The notes: generated by a model from the letters alone, not told the origin. Numbered from the stretch's first letter, positions 53,676-62,620 are shown. The stretch: DNA of 64,000 nucleotides from Methylocystis parvus OBBP (GCF_027571405.1 NZ_CP092968.1:1240001-1304000); one strand, 5' to 3'. Program-made: numbers and translations.

Positions 53676-54446
53676 CTATTTGCGATCGCTCTTCTCCACC
53701 ACGCCGACGAGCGGCCCCATCGGGTGAAAACGGTCATGCCGCCCGACGGACGGCGCATAGAGCGCGGAGGCCGATCCGCCGTCGAGAAAAAGCGCGTCGG
53801 GGCATTTCAGCCTTTCGCGAAAAAGATGCGCGAATTGGTGAAAGGTCACGGGTTGGTTGGAAATGGCGAAGCGCGCGACGCGCCCCTCGCAGACGCCGAC
53901 GCCGTTGCGGAATTTCTCCGAGGTTCCATTGTCGTGGATGCGCGGATTGATCCGCCCGCCGATCACGAGCATCGGACCGGATTGGGTGGCGAAAGCCGGA
54001 TGCAGGCGCGACTTGAGAAAACGGCCGGTTTCCGTCACCCCGGCGCGCGCGCCGTCCACCCAGAAGACGCCATTGGGCTTCATATGGAAATTGCCCTCGC
54101 CGGAAGCGGCGTTAGCGCCATGACGCTCGTCTCCGCGCTCGACATAAAGGCCGATGGGCAGAGAATTCTCGTCATACATGCCGGCGTTCATGGCGAAGAC
54201 GAGCGCCTCTCCCTTCGAGGCGAGGTCCTCGGCGAGACGGGAGAAGGCGCCGTAGACGCCGCCCTTCGAATCCTCGAGGAAAAGTCGGATGGCGGATTTG
54301 CGCGGGTCGAATTCGCAGACCGTATAGGCTGCGCCCGCCTCCTCGATGTCGGCGCAGGGCGCGGGGGACCCGGCTTCGGCGCTCCGCCAAACGAAGGAGG
54401 CGAATGTAAGCGTCGCCGCCATTAGCCATCTGTTAGCCATACGCAT
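53676..54446 (-). CDS. Phosphodiester glycosidase family protein (DUF2233/NAGPA)
   Basis: A 256-residue exported protein. The signal is MANRWLMAATLTFASFVWRS with cleavage near AEA. Family segments are VFAMNAGMYDENSLPIGLYV, NFHMKPNGVFWVDG, ATQSGPMLVIGGRINP and the C-terminal CPDALFLDGGSASALYAP. Relatives hydrolyse sugar phosphodiesters, as in the human uncovering enzyme; in bacteria they may act on wall polymers or periplasmic glycans. It is convergent with the HDAC-like gene. ATG 54446 is used, with GGAG about 10 bases upstream. Confidence 0.87.
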   Translation of the reverse strand: MRMANRWLMAATLTFASFVWRSAEAGSPAPCADIEEAGAAYTVCEFDPRKSAIRLFLEDSKGGVYGAFSRLAEDLASKGEALVFAMNAGMYDENSLPIGLYVERGDERHGANAASGEGNFHMKPNGVFWVDGARAGVTETGRFLKSRLHPAFATQSGPMLVIGGRINPRIHDNGTSEKFRNGVGVCEGRVARFAISNQPVTFHQFAHLFRERLKCPDALFLDGGSASALYAPSVGRHDRFHPMGPLVGVVEKSDRK

Positions 54447-54613
54447 CTAGAGTCGTCTCCGCGCCGGAACGCCGCCCAAGCGGCGAGCGCTCGGCGGATC
54501 TGCTCCGGTTTTAAGCGGATCGCTTACAATTGTCAGGAAATGTCGCTTCGAATTGGAAACAAGTCGGACCTATTCGTTGCAAAGAATTTCTGGAAACGCC
54601 GCAGGAGGATGAG

Positions 54614-55015
54614 TTGCTCGGCTTCGAAATCTGGAAGAACGGCAAGAAGCTCTCGACGGCGGGCCTGACCGAGGGCGGCGCGATTTCGCTGATGCTCACC
54701 TGGGTCGGCAAGGGCGCCGGCGCTTCCTCACGGATCGCTGACGGCGTCGCGATCGACGGCCTGGATCTTCGCGTCGGCGGCATCGACGCGTCCGATCCGG
54801 CGAGCGAGCAGAGCGTCGAGTGGATCGAGGACACCGCCTTGCATCTCGGCGACGACATCCAGATCCGGCTCGTCTCGACGAATGAAATCGACGCCCCGAT
54901 CCGCCGCGAGCCGACGAGCGTCGTTTCAGCGGCGGAGGCGGGTCTGCGCTTCGTCGCCTGCGCAACCTGCGGCGCGCCGCGTCTCCAATCGTCCTCCGCG
55001 CGGCCGGCGGAGTGA
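54614..55015 (+). CDS. Hypothetical protein
   Basis: 133 residues from TTG 54614, chosen because AGGAGG lies 5 bases upstream; the frame is open further left to 54530. The sequence (LGFEIWKNGKKLSTAGLTEG, SLMLTWVGKGAGA, GGIDASDPASEQSVEWIED) suggests a compact beta-rich soluble protein; two Cys lie in CATCGAP near the end. No family is recognised. It precedes ribB by 77 bases on the same strand and might share its transcript. Confidence 0.55.
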   Translation: MLGFEIWKNGKKLSTAGLTEGGAISLMLTWVGKGAGASSRIADGVAIDGLDLRVGGIDASDPASEQSVEWIEDTALHLGDDIQIRLVSTNEIDAPIRREPTSVVSAAEAGLRFVACATCGAPRLQSSSARPAE

Positions 55016-55092
55016 GGCCGATTTGAATCGGCGGGCCGGGGCCGCTAGATAGTTGCGCAAAAGCGCCGCCGAGGCGCGTCCCGGAGACCCGC

Positions 55093-56178
55093 TTGTCCCA
55101 TTCCATTACAGAGGCCGTCGAGGCCATCGCCCGCGGCGAGATCGTCGTCGTCACCGATGATGACGACCGCGAGAATGAGGGCGACCTCGTCATTGCGGCG
55201 TCGCTCTGCACGCCCGAGAAAATGGCCTTCATCATCCGCAATTGCTGCGGAATCGTCTGCGCGCCGATCACGCTCGAGGAAGCCCGCCGCCTGCATCTCG
55301 CGCCCATGGTCGCCGAGAACGACGCGCCGCTCGGCACCGCCTTCACCGTCTCCGTCGACGCGCGCCACGGGCTCACCACCGGCATTTCCGCCGAACAGCG
55401 CTGCAATACCGTGCGGGCGCTGGCCAACGGCAATATGGGCGCGGCCGATTTCGTGCGGCCCGGCCATGTCTTCCCGCTCATCGCCAAGGATGGCGGCGTG
55501 CTGATGCGCTCCGGCCACACCGAGGCGGCGGTGGATCTGTGCAGGCTCGCCGGCCTGCCGCCGGTCGGCGTCATCTGCGAATTGGCGAATGACGACGGCA
55601 CGGTGATGGCGGGGCCGCAGATCACGGCCTTCGCGGAAAAGCACAAACTCAAAATGGTCTCGGTCGCCGATCTCATCGCCTATCGTCAGGCGCGGGAGAA
55701 GCTTGTCGAGCGGGTCGCGACATTTCCGGTGCGCACGGAATTCGGCGAGTTCCAGGGGCACGCCTATGTCACTCCCTTCGACAGCGTGCAGCATTTCGCC
55801 TTCGTGCTCGGCGCCATTGGCGACGGCCGCGACGTGCCGACGCGGCTGCACCGCGCGGACATTCTCGCGGACGTGATGGGCGGCGCGCCGACGATCAAGA
55901 AGACGCTCAATCGCTTCGCCCGCGAGGGTCACGGCGTGCTCATCTATCTGCGCGACGGCGCGGCGGGCGTTCCCGCCAATGTCGTCGGCCGCGAGGAGCC
56001 GGAGAACGCCGAGGAAACCCGCAAGCGGCAATGGCTCGACGTGGGCCTCGGCGCGCAGATATTGAAGGATCTCGGCGTGTCCTCGATCCGGCTGCGCTCG
56101 TCTTCCGCCAAGCCGCGGGCGTTTGTGGGGCTGTCGGGGTTCGGGATCGAGATTACGGCGGTCGAAGGAGTCGAATAG
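55093..56178 (+). CDS. ribB: 3,4-dihydroxy-2-butanone-4-phosphate synthase with degenerate GTP cyclohydrolase II-like domain
   Basis: A 361-residue protein starting at TTG 55093. Residues 1-205 are a complete RibB domain with the acidic loop DDDDRENEGDLV (about 22-33), HGLTTGISAEQRCNT and RSGHTEAAVDLCRLAG; it makes the four-carbon riboflavin precursor from ribulose 5-phosphate. Residues about 215-355 align with GTP cyclohydrolase II, but where active enzymes have the zinc ligands in LTGDVFGSLRCDCG, this protein reads ILADVMGGAPTIKKTL, with no Cys. It is therefore probably inactive as RibA. This state is common in Alphaproteobacteria. Confidence 0.9.
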   Translation: MSHSITEAVEAIARGEIVVVTDDDDRENEGDLVIAASLCTPEKMAFIIRNCCGIVCAPITLEEARRLHLAPMVAENDAPLGTAFTVSVDARHGLTTGISAEQRCNTVRALANGNMGAADFVRPGHVFPLIAKDGGVLMRSGHTEAAVDLCRLAGLPPVGVICELANDDGTVMAGPQITAFAEKHKLKMVSVADLIAYRQAREKLVERVATFPVRTEFGEFQGHAYVTPFDSVQHFAFVLGAIGDGRDVPTRLHRADILADVMGGAPTIKKTLNRFAREGHGVLIYLRDGAAGVPANVVGREEPENAEETRKRQWLDVGLGAQILKDLGVSSIRLRSSSAKPRAFVGLSGFGIEITAVEGVE

Positions 56179-56182
56179 ACCG

Positions 56183-57178
56183 TCATCCGCCCGCGCGCGG
56201 ATGCGCGGACTTATAGGCGTCGAGCAGGCGCTTCTTGTCGACGGCCGTATAGATCTGCGTCGTGGAGAGCGAAGCGTGGCCGAGCAGTTCCTGGATCGTG
56301 CGCAGATCGCCGCCCCGGCCTAGAAGATGCGTTGCGAATGAATGGCGCAACGCGTGTGGCGTCGCGCTGTCGGGCAGGCCGAGCGCGCCGCGCAGGCGCT
56401 GCACCGCGAGCTGCACGATTCGCGGCGAAAGCGGCCCGCCCTTGGCGCCGACGAAGAGCGGGCCGCCGGCCAGTTCATAGGGACACAAAGAGAGGTAGGA
56501 CTCGACCGCCGCGCGCACGGGCTCGATGACCGGGAGCGTGCGCGTTTTCCCCCCTTTGCCGACGATGGCGATACGGTCCACGCGGCCGACCGGCGCCTCC
56601 GCGCGCTGGATGGAAAGCGCCTCGGATATGCGCAGTCCGGCGCCATAAAGCAGGGCCAGCACGGCGGCGTCTCGGGCCAGGACCCAAGGCTCGCGCGCTT
56701 CGCCCGCGCGCTGTTCGGGGTCGATAAGGTCTCGGGCGTCGGCGACGGTCAGCGCCTTGGGCAGGCTGTGGGGCTTCTTGGGCGCGCGCACGGCGCCGAA
56801 GAGGTCCGTCTTGGCTAGCCCCTTCTTTTCGAGAAATCGCAAGAAGTTTCGGATGGCGGCGAGCGCCCGCAGCAGAGAGCGGCTTTCGAGCCCCTCATTC
56901 CGCCGGCGCGCGAGGTAAGCGCGTATGTCGGCGGGCTGCAATGCGATCAAGGCCGCGGAATCGGGTTTCGCCCCGAGATGGTCGGTCAAGAACGCCAGGA
57001 AACCTGCCGCATCGCGGGCATAGCCGTCGATCGTGTGACGGGACGCCCGCTTTTCCCCAGCGAGCGCGCGCAGCCAAAGCTCCGCCTCGGCGGCGATCTG
57101 CGGCGCGGCGCGGAAGCGCCCCGCGTCCGGCAAAGGCTTTGTCGCGGATTGGGGCCGGCGGGAAGGCGATTCGCGCAT
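56183..57178 (-). CDS. Xer-type tyrosine recombinase
   Basis: A 331-residue site-specific recombinase that resolves chromosome dimers at dif. The N-terminal SAM-like domain (about 30-120) is followed by the catalytic domain, with Arg183 in GAGLRISEAL, Lys208 in IVGKGGKTR, His275/Arg278 in HALRHSFATHLL, His301 in GHASLSTTQIY and the nucleophile Tyr310. The standard length and the absence of phage genes point to XerC or XerD rather than an integrase; which one cannot be told. It ends 4 bases from the ribB stop, convergent. Confidence 0.92.
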   Translation of the reverse strand: MRESPSRRPQSATKPLPDAGRFRAAPQIAAEAELWLRALAGEKRASRHTIDGYARDAAGFLAFLTDHLGAKPDSAALIALQPADIRAYLARRRNEGLESRSLLRALAAIRNFLRFLEKKGLAKTDLFGAVRAPKKPHSLPKALTVADARDLIDPEQRAGEAREPWVLARDAAVLALLYGAGLRISEALSIQRAEAPVGRVDRIAIVGKGGKTRTLPVIEPVRAAVESYLSLCPYELAGGPLFVGAKGGPLSPRIVQLAVQRLRGALGLPDSATPHALRHSFATHLLGRGGDLRTIQELLGHASLSTTQIYTAVDKKRLLDAYKSAHPRAGG

Positions 57179-57238
57179 GGACGAAGCTTGGCGCGGAAAA
57201 CTTAAAATTGCAGCCTTCCGCGCGGCTCCGGCGGCGGC

Positions 57239-57562
57239 TTACGCGCCGGCCTTGATCTCGGCCTTCGCCTTGGCCAGCATTTCGTCCATGGTGCGGCGGA
57301 TCTGATGCTCGGACTGGTCGACGCCGGCGGCCTCGAAATCCTTCGTCACCGTGGCGACGACGCGCTCGTCGGCGTCGGCGGAAACTTCCGCCGCGACAAG
57401 AGCTTCCGCATAGGCCTGGGCGTCCGCGCCGGTCTTGCCGAGCTTCTCCGCGGCCCAAAGGCCGACCAGCTTGTTGCGACGCGCCTCGGCCTTGAAGCGC
57501 AGCTCCTCGTCATGGACGTAGCGTTTTTCGAAGGAATCCTCGCGCTGGTCGAAAGTGCTCAT
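57239..57562 (-). CDS. ATPase inhibitor subunit zeta (DUF1476)
   Basis: A 107-residue helical protein. ATG 57562 has GAGG 6 bases upstream and gives the family's opening MSTFDQREDSFEKRYVHDEE. DUF1476 proteins are the alphaproteobacterial zeta subunit, which binds F1 and blocks ATP hydrolysis; the N-terminal segment does the inhibition. The remaining helices include KLVGLWAAEKLGKTG and RRTMDEMLAKAKAEIKAGA. It is transcribed away from purC, as is usual: the two genes are often divergent neighbours in this class. Confidence 0.93.
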   Translation of the reverse strand: MSTFDQREDSFEKRYVHDEELRFKAEARRNKLVGLWAAEKLGKTGADAQAYAEALVAAEVSADADERVVATVTKDFEAAGVDQSEHQIRRTMDEMLAKAKAEIKAGA

Positions 57563-57951
57563 GTCCATCCTCGGCGGGGTTTGTCTCTTGCAGGAAAATC
57601 GGCGGCTCATCCGCCATGCGCCGCATTTTGAATGCGCCGCACGCATATAGGCGAAAACCGGGCGCGGCGCCAATGCCAAGCAGCGAAGATGCGACATTCC
57701 CACGCGGGCGGCGGATAGGGCTGAAACGCGACAAAAAAGAGCGCGTTGTGTCGGGTTTCATATTCAGATAAAGTGACGCGTCGCCCTAATGAGGCGAACG
57801 CTGGCTTGTAACTGGCCCCCAAAGACGCTACGACCGCGCATCGTTGCGGTCGGCCACCCATACCCCCGCACCCGGCCGAACGCCTGGCGCGGGACCTATC
57901 GGAGGAGCCGCGGCCGACCCCATGGACTTTCTCAAGCCCCGGTTGATCCCA

Positions 57952-58716
57952 ATGAACCGCCGTCGCCGTATCTACGAAGGCAAGGCCAAGGTCCTCTACG
58001 AGGGTCCGGAGCCTGGCACGTTGATTCAGCATTTCAAGGACGACGCCACCGCCTTCAACGCCAAAAAGCATGAAGTGATCGATGGCAAGGGCGTCCTCAA
58101 CAACCGCATCTCGGAATATATCTTCCAGCATCTCAACAATATCGGGGTGCCGACGCATTTCATCCGCCGGTTGAACATGCGCGAGCAGCTCATTCGCGAG
58201 GTGGAGATCGTTCCTCTGGAAGTCGTGGTGCGCAACGTCGCCGCCGGCTCGCTCGCCAAGCGCCTCGGTCTCGAGGAGGGCACGCAGCTGCCGCGCTCGA
58301 TCATCGAGTTCTATTACAAGAACGACGCGCTCGACGATCCGATGGTCTCGGAAGAGCACATCACCGCCTTCGGCTGGGCGACGCCCCAGGAGATCGACGA
58401 CATCATGGCGCTCGCCATCCGCGTCAACGACTTTCTGTCCGGCCTGTTCCTCGGCGTCGGCATCCGCCTCGTCGACTTCAAGATGGAATGCGGCCGCCTC
58501 TGGGAAGGCGACATGATGCGCATCGTCGTCGCCGACGAGATTTCCCCGGACAGCTGCCGTCTGTGGGACATCAAGTCGAACGACAAGCTCGACAAGGACC
58601 GCTTCCGCCGTGATCTCGGCGGGCTGGTGGAGGCCTATACCGAGGTCGCCCGCCGGCTCGGCATCATGCAGGAAGGCGAGCAGGTCCGCGTCGGCGCGCC
58701 GAAGCTGGTGCAATAA
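57952..58716 (+). CDS. purC: SAICAR synthetase
   Basis: A 254-residue enzyme that adds aspartate to CAIR in purine synthesis. The start [18 protein letters not shown] at 57952 matches the usual rhizobial length; ATG 57922 is an upstream in-frame alternative with GGAGGAG 14 bases before it. Signatures are the ATP-binding [52 protein letters not shown] and [16 protein letters not shown] with [13 protein letters not shown]. It opens a purC-Uma2-purS-purQ run. A short hairpin (GACCGC/GCGGTC) stands in its leader around 57831-57850. Confidence 0.95.
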   Translation: MNRRRRIYEGKAKVLYEGPEPGTLIQHFKDDATAFNAKKHEVIDGKGVLNNRISEYIFQHLNNIGVPTHFIRRLNMREQLIREVEIVPLEVVVRNVAAGSLAKRLGLEEGTQLPRSIIEFYYKNDALDDPMVSEEHITAFGWATPQEIDDIMALAIRVNDFLSGLFLGVGIRLVDFKMECGRLWEGDMMRIVVADEISPDSCRLWDIKSNDKLDKDRFRRDLGGLVEAYTEVARRLGIMQEGEQVRVGAPKLVQ

Positions 58717-58740
58717 GAAAGGCTGATCGGAAGGGAGCCG

Positions 58741-59307
58741 ATGGGCGTTCCTTTTCTCGACCCCGGACCGATGAACGCGGAGGAATTCTTCGCGTTCACG
58801 GCCGCGCGCCCCGACGACGAAAAGTGGGAGCTGATCGACGGGGAGCCGGTCTTGAACGCATCCGCCAGTCGCTTGCACCAGAAGATTTTGTTCAACCTAA
58901 CCCTTTTGCTTGGGGATATTTCCCGCAGCGGAGATTTTTCCTGGGAGGTCCTGCCCGGCTTAGGGGTGCGCCTGTCGGAAATCAGCGTCCCTGTTCCTGA
59001 CCTGCTGATCCGTCCCAATGATGATCTCGTTGGCGCCGAATGCAGCGACATGATGATTGCCTTCGAGGTTCTTTCGCCCTCGACCGCCAACAAGGACCTG
59101 CGTTGGAAGCGCAAGGCCTATGCGACGCTGCCGACCCTCTCACAATATGTCGTCGTCGCGCAGGACGCGGTCGAGGTCGTTTCTTACGACCGCGCCAATA
59201 ATTTCATCGAGCGCCGCTTCGAATCGGCCGATGACGCGCTCGACCTGCCGGTCATCGGCGCGCGGCTGACCCTGCGAGACATCTATAGGGACACGGGCCT
59301 TCTATAG
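58741..59307 (+). CDS. Uma2 family endonuclease (DUF820)
   Basis: A 188-residue PD-(D/E)XK-fold protein. AGGGAG 3-4 bases before ATG 58741. Fold markers are WELIDGEPVLNASAS at the front, the catalytic Asp in PVPDLLIRPND, Glu in AFEVLSPSTANKDLRWKR with Lys shortly after, and a closing LSQYVVVAQDAVEVVSY. Such proteins are abundant in cyanobacteria and scattered in Proteobacteria; a DNA-cleaving role is predicted from the fold only. It sits 24 bases after purC and 90 before purS, interrupting the purine cluster. Confidence 0.85.
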   Translation: MGVPFLDPGPMNAEEFFAFTAARPDDEKWELIDGEPVLNASASRLHQKILFNLTLLLGDISRSGDFSWEVLPGLGVRLSEISVPVPDLLIRPNDDLVGAECSDMMIAFEVLSPSTANKDLRWKRKAYATLPTLSQYVVVAQDAVEVVSYDRANNFIERRFESADDALDLPVIGARLTLRDIYRDTGLL

Positions 59308-59397
59308 GCCCGCTCCAATCGCGGGGCGCGCAGCCGCTTGCCCTTTGCGCGCAAGGCCGCTAACCGTGTGGCCGATCCCAAACGGAAATCCGGTCCC

Positions 59398-59634
59398 ATG
59401 AAAGCACGCATCGTCGTCACCCTGAAAAACGGCGTTCTCGATCCGCAAGGCAAGGCGATCGAGGGCGCACTGAAGTCGCTCGGCGTCGAGGGCGTCGCGA
59501 GCGTGCGACAGGGCAAGGTGTTCGACGTGGAGATGGCGGGCGCCGATCCGGCGAGCGCCAGGGCGCAGCTCACCGCCGCCTGCGAGAAGCTGCTGGCCAA
59601 CACCGTCATCGAAAACTACCAGATCGACCTGTGA
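59398..59634 (+). CDS. purS: Phosphoribosylformylglycinamidine synthase subunit PurS
   Basis: 78 residues. The start MKARIVVTLKNGVLDPQGKA at 59398 is the canonical PurS opening; upstream in-frame residues are atypical. PurS forms a bridge between PurL and PurQ in the FGAR amidotransferase complex, passing ammonia. Segments IEGALKSLGVEGVASVRQGK and KLLANTVIENYQIDL complete the domain. purQ follows after 151 bases occupied mostly by a repeat. Confidence 0.95.
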   Translation: MKARIVVTLKNGVLDPQGKAIEGALKSLGVEGVASVRQGKVFDVEMAGADPASARAQLTAACEKLLANTVIENYQIDL

Positions 59635-59644
59635 CACACGCACC

Positions 59645-59757
59645 CGTCATTGCGAGCCTTTTCTCGAAGTCGGGTAATACCCGACTTCGCAATACTGCGA
59701 AGCAATCCAGGGGCAACAGTTGCAGCTCTGGATTGCTTCGCTTCGCTCGCAATGACG
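59645..59757. repeat. GTCATTGCGAG-family inverted repeat within purS-purQ
   Basis: Outer arms CGTCATTGCGAG and CTCGCAATGACG enclose GAAGCAATCCAG/CTGGATTGCTTC. Inside the left arm is a second perfect hairpin, GAAGTCGGGT/ACCCGACTTC (59666-59688). It occupies most of the purS-purQ spacer, so a purSQ transcript would carry a large RNA hairpin. Confidence 0.88.
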
Positions 59758-59785
59758 ATTTGGACGCCTAGAGGAAAGCCGCCTC

Positions 59786-60475
59786 ATGAAAGCCGCCGTC
59801 ATCGTCTTCCCCGGATCCAATCGCGAAGGCGACATGGCGCGCGCGCTGGAGCGGGCGACGGGCCAGAAGCCCGCCATGCTCTGGCACGCCGACCATGAAT
59901 TGCCGGCCGGCACGGACCTCGTCGTGCTGCCGGGCGGCTTCTCTTACGGCGACTATCTGCGCTGCGGCGCCATCGCCGGCCGCGCCGCCATCATGGACGC
60001 GGTGCGCGCCCACGCCGCGCGCGGTGGCTTGGTGCTCGGCGTCTGCAATGGCTTCCAGATCCTCTGCGAGAGCGGGCTCCTGCCGGGCGTGCTGATGCGC
60101 AACGCCAATCTGCGCTTCGTCTGCAAAATGCAGCATCTTACCGTCGAGCGGAACGACACGGCCTTTACGCGCCAATATGCGAAGGGTCAGGTGATCGAGG
60201 TTTGCATCGCCCATGGCGAAGGCAATTACGAAGCGGATGACGCGACAATCGAGCGCCTGGAGGGCGACGGCCTTGTCGCCTTCCGCTATTGCGACGCCAA
60301 AGGGATCGTCGGAGGCCCGGCCAATCCCAACGGCTCGCGCAACGACATTGCGGGCGTCTTCTCAGAAAAACGCAATGTGCTCGGCCTGATGCCGCATCCC
60401 GAAAACCTCATCGATCCGCTTGTCGGCGGCGTCGACGGCCGCGCGTTGTTTACGAGCCTCGCCAGCGCGGCGTGA
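59786..60475 (+). CDS. purQ: Phosphoribosylformylglycinamidine synthase subunit PurQ
   Basis: A 229-residue class I glutamine amidotransferase that frees ammonia for PurL. The nucleophile Cys is in [14 protein letters not shown], the catalytic His/Glu in [11 protein letters not shown], and the N-terminus [17 protein letters not shown] is typical. [17 protein letters not shown] forms the oxyanion region. AGAGGAAA lies 11-12 bases upstream. purL is not in the window and is expected elsewhere. Confidence 0.96.
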   Translation: MKAAVIVFPGSNREGDMARALERATGQKPAMLWHADHELPAGTDLVVLPGGFSYGDYLRCGAIAGRAAIMDAVRAHAARGGLVLGVCNGFQILCESGLLPGVLMRNANLRFVCKMQHLTVERNDTAFTRQYAKGQVIEVCIAHGEGNYEADDATIERLEGDGLVAFRYCDAKGIVGGPANPNGSRNDIAGVFSEKRNVLGLMPHPENLIDPLVGGVDGRALFTSLASAA

Positions 60476-60571
60476 GCAGCCGACGCACAAGACTCCAAGG
60501 GCTGGACGACCGCGCTTCGGAAGTTAAGTGGATGGTTCCGAGGCGGCCGGAAGCCGACAGGGAGCTGAACC

Positions 60572-60928
60572 ATGAGCTATATCGACGGCTTCGTCATTCC
60601 TGTGCCGAATGACAAGAAGGACGACTATCGCAACGCAGCCGCGCGCTTCTGGGCCATGCTCAAGGATTTCGGCGCGCTGCACGTCGTCGAATGCTGGGGC
60701 GACGACGTGCCGGACGGAACCGTCACCGACTTCAAGCGCGCCGTTGCGGCGCAAGCGCATGAGAACGTCGTCTTCTCCTGGGTCGTCTGGCCGTCGAAAG
60801 AGTTACGCGACGCGGGCCATCTGAAGATGCGCGACGATCCCCGCATGAAGGACATCTCCATGCCCTTCGACGGCAAGCGGATGATCTTCGGCGGCTTCCA
60901 GGTCCTGCTCGACGAAAGGGCGCCATGA
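60572..60928 (+). CDS. DUF1428 (YbaA-like) protein
   Basis: 118 residues. The opening MSYIDGFVIPVPNDKKDDYR, the core GALHVVECWGDDVPDG and the ending RMIFGGFQVLLDE match DUF1428, a dimeric alpha/beta ferredoxin-like (ABM-type) fold with no known activity. It overlaps the glutathione S-transferase start by 4 bases (ATGA), so the pair is co-translated. A shared role in handling small toxic compounds is inference. Confidence 0.9.
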   Translation: MSYIDGFVIPVPNDKKDDYRNAAARFWAMLKDFGALHVVECWGDDVPDGTVTDFKRAVAAQAHENVVFSWVVWPSKELRDAGHLKMRDDPRMKDISMPFDGKRMIFGGFQVLLDERAP

Positions 60929-61578
60929 CGCTGAAGCTATATGGCCATCCGTTTTCATCCTATACGCAGAAGGCGCTCATTGCGCTTTACGAAAATGACA
61001 CGCCCTTCGAGTTTCGATCGCTCGAGGACAAGCAGGTGGAAGCGGAGTGGATCGCGCTTTGGCCCATAAAGCGCTTTCCGCTTCTGCTCGACGACGGCCG
61101 CAGCGTCGCCGAGGCCAGCGTCATCGTCGAATATCTCGACCTCCATTATCCGGGCCGAAAGCCGCTCCTGCCGCGCGACCCCCTCGCGGCGATCGAGGTC
61201 CGTTTCATGGACCGGTTCTTCGACAATTACGTCATGGCGCCGATGCAGAAGCTCGTATTCGACCGGCTCCGCCCGGAAGACGCTCGGGACGCCTTCGGGA
61301 TCGCAGAGGCGCGCCGGGCGCTCGACACCGCCTATGGCTGGCTGAACGAAAGGATGAAGGATCGGGAATGGGCCGCGGGAGACAAATTCTCGCTCGCGGA
61401 TTGCGCGGCGGCGCCCGCGCTTTTCTACGCCGACTGGGCCCACGCCATTGCCGACGCCTTCGCGCATGTGAAGGCCTATCGCCGCCGCCTCCTCGCCCGA
61501 CCGTCTTTTGCGAGGGCGGTCGATGAGGCGCGGCCCTATCGACCTTACTTCCCGCTCGGCGCGCCGGACCGCGACTGA
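60925..61578 (+). CDS. Glutathione S-transferase family protein
   Basis: A 217-residue cytoplasmic GST. The thioredoxin-like N-domain opens MTLKLYGHPFSSYTQKALIA, with Ser/Tyr in the position of the catalytic residue, and contains the cis-Pro in KRFPLLLDDG and the glutathione-binding EASVIVEYLD. The helical C-domain includes WAAGDKFSLADCAAAPALFY, the usual N-capping motif. Substrate is unknown. It is coupled to the DUF1428 gene and its last 34 bases overlap the convergent holA. Confidence 0.92.
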   Translation: MTLKLYGHPFSSYTQKALIALYENDTPFEFRSLEDKQVEAEWIALWPIKRFPLLLDDGRSVAEASVIVEYLDLHYPGRKPLLPRDPLAAIEVRFMDRFFDNYVMAPMQKLVFDRLRPEDARDAFGIAEARRALDTAYGWLNERMKDREWAAGDKFSLADCAAAPALFYADWAHAIADAFAHVKAYRRRLLARPSFARAVDEARPYRPYFPLGAPDRD

Positions 61579-62591
61579 CGCGCCGCCTTCGCGACGCGCC
61601 ACAGCGCCCGCTCGGCCTCCATCTGCGCGCTCGACGCATTGGCGCGGGCGCGCGTCTGGGCTTCGCGCAGCGGTTCGATCAGAGCTTGCAGGCGCGCGGA
61701 CGTCCAGGCCTTTAGCTGCTCCTCCATCAGCGCCCGGTGCATGAAGCCGAAACCGGCGCGAAACAGCATATTGATCCCGACATCCATACGCCCGTTTTCG
61801 CGCTCCATGGAGGCGCGCGCCCGATGCAGCGCCACGGCGTATCTCAACGCGCCGAACAGGACCGACCCGGCGTCGCCGCCCTGCGCGAAATATGCGTCGA
61901 GCGTCTCGCCGGCGTCCCCGCCAAACGCCGCCGCCACCACGCGGTCGGAGGCGATGCTGGAGGCGTGCGCCACAATGGCCTCGACATCCGCGGCCTCCAC
62001 ATGCGATCGCCCGTGCATGTAGAGCAGGAGCTTGGAAAGCTCGGCGCGGCTCATCAGCCGGTCCTCTCCGAGCGCCGCGAGCAGAAGCGCGCGCGCCTCG
62101 GGGCTCGCGACGAGATTCGCTTCCTTCAGCGTGCGGTCGACCAGCGCGTGAATGTCCTGCTCGGTGTCGGGCTGGCACTCGATCCCGGCGCCCTGCTTCG
62201 CGCCCTCGACCAGTTTGCGCAGCGGCGCGTCCTTTTTCAGGGCGCTCGCGGTCAGCACCACCGTGCAGTCGCCGGGTGGCGCGGAGATGAGGGATGTGAC
62301 GGCGGGAATGACCGATTTCGCGCCGGTCTCGACGAGAATGGCGCGACGCCCGCCGAAAAGCGGCTGGGTGTTCGCCTCGTCCAGGAGCGTCAACGGATCG
62401 ATCGAGACAGCGTCGCCGGAAAGCTCGACGAACTGGAACGGATCATGCCGGTCGTCCACGCGCTTATTGACGATAGAAAGCGCGCGCTCGCGCACCATGC
62501 CGGCGTCGGCGCCGTGAACGAGGAAGATAAAGACGCTTTCCGGCGGGGAAGCGACGAAGCGCTCGGCGTCCTTATGCGGGACAGCGACCAT
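61545..62591 (-). CDS. holA: DNA polymerase III delta subunit
   Basis: A 348-residue clamp-loader subunit that opens the beta clamp. The N-terminal AAA-like part has FIFLVHGADAGMVRERALSI and the degenerate P-loop region; the middle has LLDEANTQPLFGGRRAILVE, and the C-terminal collar domain contains GALRYAVALHRARASME. It follows lptE by 29 bases in the conserved alphaproteobacterial leuS-lptE-holA order. The 3' end overlaps the convergent GST gene. Confidence 0.92.
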   Translation of the reverse strand: MVAVPHKDAERFVASPPESVFIFLVHGADAGMVRERALSIVNKRVDDRHDPFQFVELSGDAVSIDPLTLLDEANTQPLFGGRRAILVETGAKSVIPAVTSLISAPPGDCTVVLTASALKKDAPLRKLVEGAKQGAGIECQPDTEQDIHALVDRTLKEANLVASPEARALLLAALGEDRLMSRAELSKLLLYMHGRSHVEAADVEAIVAHASSIASDRVVAAAFGGDAGETLDAYFAQGGDAGSVLFGALRYAVALHRARASMERENGRMDVGINMLFRAGFGFMHRALMEEQLKAWTSARLQALIEPLREAQTRARANASSAQMEAERALWRVAKAARQSRSGAPSGK

Positions 62592-62620
62592 TTAGCCCCT
62601 CCCTGTCCCTCTCTCCAGCG

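Noticed and set aside
56183..57178. Phage integrase or genomic-island boundary
   Set aside because: The recombinase has Xer length and motifs, and neighbouring genes are housekeeping; no tRNA or attachment-site duplication was seen.
57785..57921. ZTP/pfl-type riboswitch in the purC leader
   Set aside because: A GCCTGG element and an ACTGGC element are present, but the conserved GGGGAGC part and the P1 pairing are missing. Only a short GACCGC/GCGGTC hairpin can be supported.
36950..59757. Repeated GTCATTGCGAG elements as a CRISPR array
   Set aside because: Copies are single, palindromic and kilobases apart, with no regular spacers or cas genes.
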